From NCBI GenBank assembly GCA_036852015.1, contig JAANDG010000127.1, forward strand, positions 236,881 to 300,880: DNA of 64,000 nt, given 5' to 3'. The number at the start of each line of letters is the position of its first letter. Position 1 is the first letter of the stretch. Positions 58,901 through 64,000 of this stretch are shown in pieces. Position numbers and translations under genes: made by a program. This DNA is from Pelodera strongyloides. Lineage: Eukaryota > Nematoda > Chromadorea > Rhabditida > Rhabditidae. The notes beneath the pieces were generated by a model. That model did no database searches. It worked only from the letters and a program-made list of their open reading frames with translations, and had not been told where the DNA came from.

Positions 58901-60900
58901 GAGATTCTTCAGTTTTGACATACACATACGCTACTGGGGTTTTAGTTTCAACTCCTTCAAAACCCAGATTTTTTGGTTCTGGCGTCAGGGGTGACGCTGA
59001 GGTTAATCACTTGCTAACTAATTCTTCCAATTTTGCATAGCATATTTGCATATTGTTCAAAGGGTTTTTGCAGGCATGTTTTTGGTCATATTGTAGTTTC
59101 TTGCAGTATGCTGAAATTGAAACGGCCATTTAGGTATTTTGTAGGACATCACGTATAGCTTAGACTAGATGGGTTTCATATAGTTTTGGAACTATTGTGG
59201 CAGCCTAGTACTAAAGGAGGCTTTGGTTTGAATATGGTCTAGTTGCGAGTCGGATATTTAGAAAAAATATCTGCAAAAAGAGACCAATTTTTATATCGTG
59301 AAAAAGAGTTTAAAGTGTGAGTTTTTGGTTCTTTTTTATAAACGGCAAAAAGTGAACAATTCATTACAGTAGAGGCGTGGCGGCGCATATTCTTCTTCTG
59401 AGCCAGTTTTTTATTTATAAAATATAAAATACAGAATCGGCGAAAGTAAACCGATTCCCTTTGAAGCCCCAAAGAAACTTTTACTATTTTACTGATTTTA
59501 AGTAAAATAACGCAACGCAATTCAAAGCAGAACCAAAAAATTGCTTTCTTTGGAAGATATCGCTCATTTAAAGCGAACTACCAGCCGGTTTTTGAAACGC
59601 ATCTCAAGTATCTGCATTCTTATGCAGTTATGCTAAGTGGGGTCTATTTGTTATTCTAATTTATGCTCATTTGCATATATAAAGTATAAGAACGCAGGGG
59701 TACGTTTCAAAAAACCGGCCGGTATTTCGCTTTAAAAAAAGATAACAAACTGCTGTACTATAGACATCCTGTGCCACAAACGTAGTATGTTGTGTAGAGT
59801 CGACCGCGAACTAGTTTACAACGGTTAGAAAGCAAAAAAATCAAATCAAATCAATGTTCGTGTGAATAAAGAATGAGCTTTTCTAATTGTGCACTCATAT
59901 GTGGGCAGCGCACTAGCTTCTGTGTTGGCAATTTTTTGGTTCTGCTTTGAATTGCGTTATTTTACTTAAAATCAGTAAAATAGTAAAAGTTTCTTTGGGG
60001 CTTCAAAGGGAATCGGTTTACTTTCGCCGATTCTGTATTTTATATTTTATAAATAAAAAACTGGCTCAGAAGAAGAATATGCGCCGCCACGCCTCTACTG
60101 TAATGAATTGTTCACTTTTTGCCGTTTATAAAAAAGAACCAAAAACTCACACTTTAAACTCTTTTTCACGATATGTACATTGCTTTCTCTTCATCATATT
60201 ATTTGATGCACACATCGGTGTTAAATAAATGAAATATATATGTGTAGAACTAGAACACCTGAAAAATCTCTTACAAACATACAAACGGCGAACATGTAAC
60301 GTTGAGCAGTTTAGGTGTGCCCATGGACCAAAGGGTGTAATTGTGGACACTCAACTGGAAAGTGTTCTTGTTGCGGAGGCGATAGCAGACTCATTCACTA
60401 GGAAACAGGATAGGGGAGGTGAGCAATTAAGCAATTAATTAGTAATTATTTCATTTTTTTACCAGAAAAGCAGACAGACAACATATATACACTTGTATGA
60501 TACACCTTTCCATTATCCTTTTACGTTATTGTCAATTTTACATTGAATGTCTTGAGTGGTGATATGCCTTTTATTTCGGTGTTGCTTTGTTGCATGTGAA
60601 ATTTGCTAAAGTCAGTAGTCTTTCGTCTATCGGAGATTTCTATAGTCTTATTCCCAATCAATTCCTGAGGAAGCGACGCTCGAAAAATGTTTGTATGAAG
60701 TTATTCCATTAAACGTATTGTGTGTTTTTTTTTCAGTGAGCGGAGTAGCACGTTTACTAGACGAACGTGATATCGAATATATATCATGGGAAGATTGGAA
60801 GGAAATTGACACAAAAGAGAGGCAATTAGGAGAAGAAAGGGGGAAAGTCAGGGAGAAGTTTATGCAATTTACGGGATTTATGAAGAAGCACCATAGTTGA
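52939..60900 (+). CDS. fdxr: Mitochondrial ferredoxin (adrenodoxin) NADP+ reductase
   Basis: Twelve phase-consistent exons give 451 residues: 52939-53041, 53270-53388, 53763-53864, 54208-54307, 54620-54700, 54864-55012, 55358-55498, 55726-55833, 56126-56242, 56483-56550, 60315-60418 and 60737-60900. FDXR is a matrix FAD enzyme that passes electrons from NADPH to ferredoxin for Fe-S cluster, steroid and haem-related chemistry. An Arg-rich presequence precedes the FAD-binding VAVVGSGPAG (26-35). Then come APVPFGLVRYGVAPDH, ANYDAVLLAYGAHRPR, the NADP motif GNGNVALDCARIL (from 169), VVGRRGP and the C-terminal GWCAHGPKGVIVDT that closes over FAD, ending near SWEDWKEID. The intron after 53388 has a GC donor. 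Intron 10 is 3.8 kb, by far the largest, and is full of repeats. Confidence 0.95.
56703..56753 (+). repeat. Short repeat shared with 60472
   Basis: GCAGACAGACAACATATATA CACTTCTATGAACACCTTTC CATTATCCTTTTG recurs at 60472-60522 with a few differences. One copy is in FDXR intron 10, the other in intron 11. Confidence 0.8.
56805..57365 (+). repeat. Direct repeat units of about 480 bp
   Basis: GGGGCTAGCGAGCGGAGCGA G...CTCTTTTTGGTTCTTCATCG GGGGTCAAACG at 56805-56880 is closely matched at 57289-57365. The following 200 bp in each copy also share blocks (ACCAACAG or CAACAAAATTG, TATATAG(C/G)GTC, GCGGGCGCG). It is an unnamed repeat in FDXR intron 10. Confidence 0.7.
57953..58060 (+). repeat. Dispersed CCGCCTGAGGCG-family repeat
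   Basis: CCAGACGGCTATCTCCGCCT GAGGCGACTTTCCAATACTG ... GGGGCATACTTATATGAAAC. It is the best plus-strand representative of the family. The member at 12362-12482 is its inverted counterpart. It lies in FDXR intron 10. Confidence 0.75.
59294..60173. repeat. Large inverted duplication, arms about 245-251 bp
   Basis: 59294-59544 and 59929-60173 are near-identical reverse complements; a 75-codon open frame is the same in both apart from one residue. The spacer of about 385 bp contains a complete CCGGCCGG-family MITE (59568-59735). The right arm ends about 140 bp before FDXR exon 11. No family similarity was recognised in the open frame. Confidence 0.93.
59568..59735. mobile_element. MITE-like element, CCGGCCGG family, copy f
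   Basis: TTAAAGCGAACTACCAGCCG GTTTTTGAAACGCATC at the left, AAACCGGCCGGTATTTCGCT TTAA at the right, core subtype one. It is inserted between the arms of the inverted duplication in FDXR intron 10, so it is probably younger than that duplication or was carried with it. Confidence 0.9.
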
Positions 60901-61820
60901 AGAGATAGCGGGTTCTGAGAAGGTTGGTTTGCTTATTCGTTTTGCTATTCGTATTTTTTATTTTTTAGACTTATTGTGTCTTGAAATAGATTCTCCTAAA
61001 AGTCCTAAGACTGTTTGTTATAAAATATTTGTTTGTTACTTTCAACTTCTACATGATTTAGGATTGATTTTCTAGGTTAACTCACGAGTCTTCGCGAGAA
61101 AAACTCTAGTGGCTTTGATTTGAGCATAGTCAATTGTCAGTATTTATACTCGCTCGGATGATAGTCGATGGGTGATACTAGGTTCTTTATTTGTTTAATA
61201 ATAAGATACAATAATTGTTTGCTCAATTCGTAGATGTGATAGTTTTCTTTAGTATTATTAGTTTTTCTGTACTTGTTTTTGCCATTTGACTACGGGTTTT
61301 TAGTAAGCTTGGTGGTTAGGATTTAGGATTATCGTTATTTATTGTTAAGGTCTAGGAAATAACTAAGTTACATTAATTCTTCAGGTGAAGTTTTATTCGA
61401 ACTATGAAATTACTAGTATACTCGTCGTAATGTTTTATGTTCATATCATCATTTCTACTAGTTTTAGCTAGATATGAGAAAAATTAACTGGCTCAGCAGT
61501 TTTCTGCTGTGGATTTCGCGATTTTCCTTTAAACGATTAGTTTTTTTCCGTTTCCCTGTGCCAGAGCATGTTGGGTCCCTTACACGAGAGAGAAATAGAA
61601 TTTGCCTTATATACTTATATTTATTATTTATAGGAATAAAGTTTTTTTGTAATCTCACAGTTCTTATTGAGATGCCATACTCGTGGTCGTTTCCATGTAG
61701 CTTACCTTTCAATGTTGTTAATTTTTGTTCTCTACCGTTTTATCACATTTATCTTTCCGCTACGTTCTGTGGTTGTCTTCTTTTGTGGGATGTATAGTTA
61801 TTTTTTATGTATATTTTTTA
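60901..61820. other. Spacer between FDXR and the CCDC137-like gene
   Basis: About 920 bp of AT-rich sequence with no recognisable exon or element. The 107-codon plus-strand frame at 61474-61797 is hydrophobic, lacks family similarity and runs into the acceptor polypyrimidine tract of the next gene. If the three plus-strand genes are one operon, this is intercistronic RNA. Confidence 0.5.
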
Positions 61821-61826
61821 TTGCAG
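61821..61826 (+). promoter_or_regulatory. Candidate spliced-leader acceptor of the CCDC137-like gene
   Basis: TTGCAG preceded by a T-rich tract abuts the start codon at 61827. This leaves no 5' UTR and fits trans-splicing. Confidence 0.55.
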
Positions 61827-63675
61827 ATGCCTCTACACAGGAGATACCAGAGAAAGCAGAGTAGAAATAAGTTGAAGTCAGTTGATCCATTCAATCCACA
61901 CGCTAGACAGCTGAAGGATGCCAAGAATAAGGTTGGAATTCGTTTATAGTTTCGGGTGTTTGGTTATGTCAGGTTCTGTAATTGCCGTATTATGTAGGGC
62001 ATAATATACAATGTAGATACAGTACTGTAATCGTGTTGGTGCTGAAAAGAATGCGAAGAATAAGTTTGTTACTGAATTAACTGAATTCATTACAACACTG
62101 TGTGTTAAGGTATCTCCTTATACGTCGTCTTCTATTATTATGGTATGTGTTTGCGTTTGAAAAAACGCGCGACACCACCCGCCGTCGCACCATATTGCGT
62201 ACATGAAAACTGTAATTGAAAATCGCTGTAGGTTATTTTTTTTCCACTGTCTCTGGATAATTTGTAAATTCCTCATTTATTTCAGCACAGAAACCTTGCC
62301 CCAAAGGGTTCTGAGTTATTAGATGAGGAGATGCCAAAGATTGCGCTCGAAATCCAGGCAGCACAGCAGAAAATCGATGAAATGGCGAGTCGACCACGAA
62401 AGAAGAGGAATAAGAACAAGTTTCTGGCGGAGGCAGCCAAATTGGGATTCAAGGTCGGACTGGTCGGATTCAGTTGATTTCAAATTTCTTAGTCAGTATG
62501 TTTAGGTATACCTACTTTATCTACTTATCTTGTTAATGGGGTTTACAAGTATGCTGACAATTTACCGTGTCTTGGAACTACATCAGAATATTTTTTTAAT
62601 TTTTCATATTATATATGCAGGTTTCGTGCAGAAATACGGTAGTATTGACAGAATCACACCGAATTGTCGGCATACTTGGAAACCCTATAAAGGAGATGGT
62701 GATGGTGATATGCCTGATTTTTGATAGCATATACAGTTTCTCTATTGAGATCAACATCAAGATCTCAGCGCGTTAATTAAAATGTTGTATTATTCATTTT
62801 TGATTATGGCCTGAGTTATGCTTTGCCTGAATCCACGGAAAAGTAACCTAGAAAATAGACCTCTTTCGCATTTACAGAAACAAAAGGGAGAAACGGATGA
62901 ACACCTGGTCGATCGAATCGAAGCGGACACGCAACACTTCCTTGACGTGCAGAAACTAAAGGCTAACGAAGGTTTGTTAGTCATCAAGTCTTCATCTGAG
63001 CGGTAGTGTATCACATTACGTGCCTTTTCGGCTCTCTTTGTTAGCTGTTTGAGCTAAACGTTATGTATATGTGTATGTGACTATTCTGAGCACTGAAAAA
63101 GGTTAATATTTTCTGGTCAGGTCCAGGGTCATTCTATAGAATGCAAATGCATTGTTTGTTGAATCCACGGCGTTTATTTATATCATTCACCGCGCTCCAC
63201 GTTATCACAGGCTCGTGCTCATATATGTTTTTATCTAGGAATGGCCGGAAGGGCAGACAAGGATATGGCGAAGGACATTGCCCTCCTTGATGAGAAGGCT
63301 GCAAGAAAGAAGGAGAGAAGAAAGATTATCTCGGAGAAGATTGTCGACCAGAAACTGGAGAGACTACAACAACTGATGACGGAGGATGGAGACCTAGAGG
63401 ACCAGACAGTGTTTGATAAGATCAGGAGAGGACAGGTCGATGAGGAAGAGAATTCGGGTGAGTGATAGTTTGACAGTGAGAGAAGTTGGGTTGAGAGAGA
63501 ATGCTCGTCTTTACTTTTCTTATTATTATTTTCGCCATCTTTGGCCATGCGTTTTTGACGTTTTTGTTGGGCAAGGCAAATGTGATTGGGGTACCACTTC
63601 AACACTAATATTTGTCTTAGGAATTAGGAAGTGGGTAGTTCTAGTAAGAGACTTTGCTCTGCTTGCGGCAGCTCA

Positions 63676-63718
<43 letters not shown>

Positions 63719-63904
63719 TTTTGTATATCAGATGACGAGCAAGGATTCCCAAAGCCGAAAACTTCAGAAGCTGATGAGGGTGACGAGCCACAAAAGATTT
63801 GTGGAAAGAAGTTGAAGCGACAGAGAAGAAAGGAGGAAATGAAAAAGTACAGAGAGGAGCAAGATCAGGCAGATCAACTGGATTTGGCGCTCAATAGGAA
63901 AGAG
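61827..63904 (+). CDS. ccdc137: CCDC137-like basic coiled-coil protein, 3' end beyond window
   Basis: Five exons, 61827-61931, 62286-62453, 62878-62971, 63239-63457 and 63732-63904, give 253 residues before a donor (GAG|GTGCGG) that implies more exons beyond the window. The protein is Lys/Arg- and Glu-rich with a helical, coiled-coil look. The diagnostic stretch KQKGETDEHLVDRIEADTQH matches vertebrate CCDC137 (KQRKGESDGAYIHRMQQEAQH). CCDC137 is a nucleolar/chromosome-periphery protein, and basic tracts such as RPRKKRNKNK would suit that location. The N-terminus PLHRRYQRKQSRNKLK is also basic. An acceptor abuts the ATG. It is the third same-strand gene after POP7 and FDXR. Family assignment rests on that motif and overall composition, so confidence is moderate. 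Confidence 0.78.
63679..63717. repeat. AAT trinucleotide microsatellite
   Basis: About 13 units of (ATA)n in the intron just before exon 63732-63904 of the CCDC137-like gene. The translated poly-Ile run in one frame is an artefact. Confidence 0.97.
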
Positions 63905-63962
63905 GTGCGGTTTTTGTTTTATCGAAATATGATCGACTTCTTGGTGACACACTATGCTTAGG

Positions 63963-64000
63963 TTAAAGCGGTGTGTCACATGGTTTTTGAAACGTGTGCT
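63963..64000. mobile_element. MITE-like element, CCGGCCGG family, copy g (cut by window edge)
   Basis: TTAAAGCGGTGTGTCACATG GTTTTTGAAACGTGTGCT resembles the left terminal repeat, with a changed middle (GTGTGTCACATG in place of AAATACCGGCCG). The rest lies outside the window. Confidence 0.6.

Noticed and set aside
59239..60228. Two 93-codon frames with almost the same protein on opposite strands
   Set aside because: They are the two arms of one inverted duplication; no family similarity, and they lie in FDXR intron 10.

Overview
This window is intron-rich, AT-rich animal DNA and almost certainly comes from a nematode. The evidence is: interstitial TTAGGC arrays (the nematode telomere unit) inside two introns; splice acceptors dominated by TTTCAG; acceptor sites directly in front of several start codons, as expected for spliced-leader trans-splicing; and the families present. 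The species cannot be named from the sequence. Most long open frames are intron or repeat noise. I rebuilt the genes by joining exons on donor/acceptor sites and codon phase, and those exon lists are in the gene entries.

Layout. 1-1.7 kb: repeats only. 1.7-11.8 kb, minus strand: two tandem genes for secreted proteins that share a C-terminal module and a Thr/Pro tail. One carries a fibrinogen-like domain. The other looks like the N-terminal (MNNL/C2-like) half of a Notch ligand standing alone. 13.6-25.6 kb, minus: a complete 15-exon SLC13 (Na+/di- or tricarboxylate) transporter. 27.4-33.2 kb, minus: a complete secreted histidine acid phosphatase, with a broken tandem copy at 33.9-35.4 kb. 37.0-38.2 kb, minus: DPM3, a subunit of dolichol-phosphate-mannose synthase. 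38.8-49.8 kb, minus: the 27-exon exosome ribonuclease DIS3/RRP44. From 51.1 kb all genes are on the plus strand: POP7/RPP20 (RNase P/MRP), mitochondrial ferredoxin reductase FDXR, and a CCDC137-like nucleolar protein that runs off the right end.

DIS3-DPM3 (minus) and POP7-FDXR-CCDC137 (plus) are same-strand groups whose downstream genes start right after an acceptor. Both may be operons, arranged divergently around the 49.8-51.1 kb interval.

Introns and spacers are crowded with non-autonomous, MITE-like inverted repeats. Several sequence-unrelated hairpin families all end in TTAAAG...CTTTAA. There are also 32-, 43- and 49-bp tandem arrays, CT microsatellites and a tRNA-like relic. No CRISPR array, rRNA gene or intact tRNA was found.

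The points most worth following are the free-standing MNNL-like protein, a DIS3 whose PIN endonuclease site looks degraded while its RNB exonuclease site is intact, the shared TTAA termini of unrelated hairpins, and the acid-phosphatase pseudogene.
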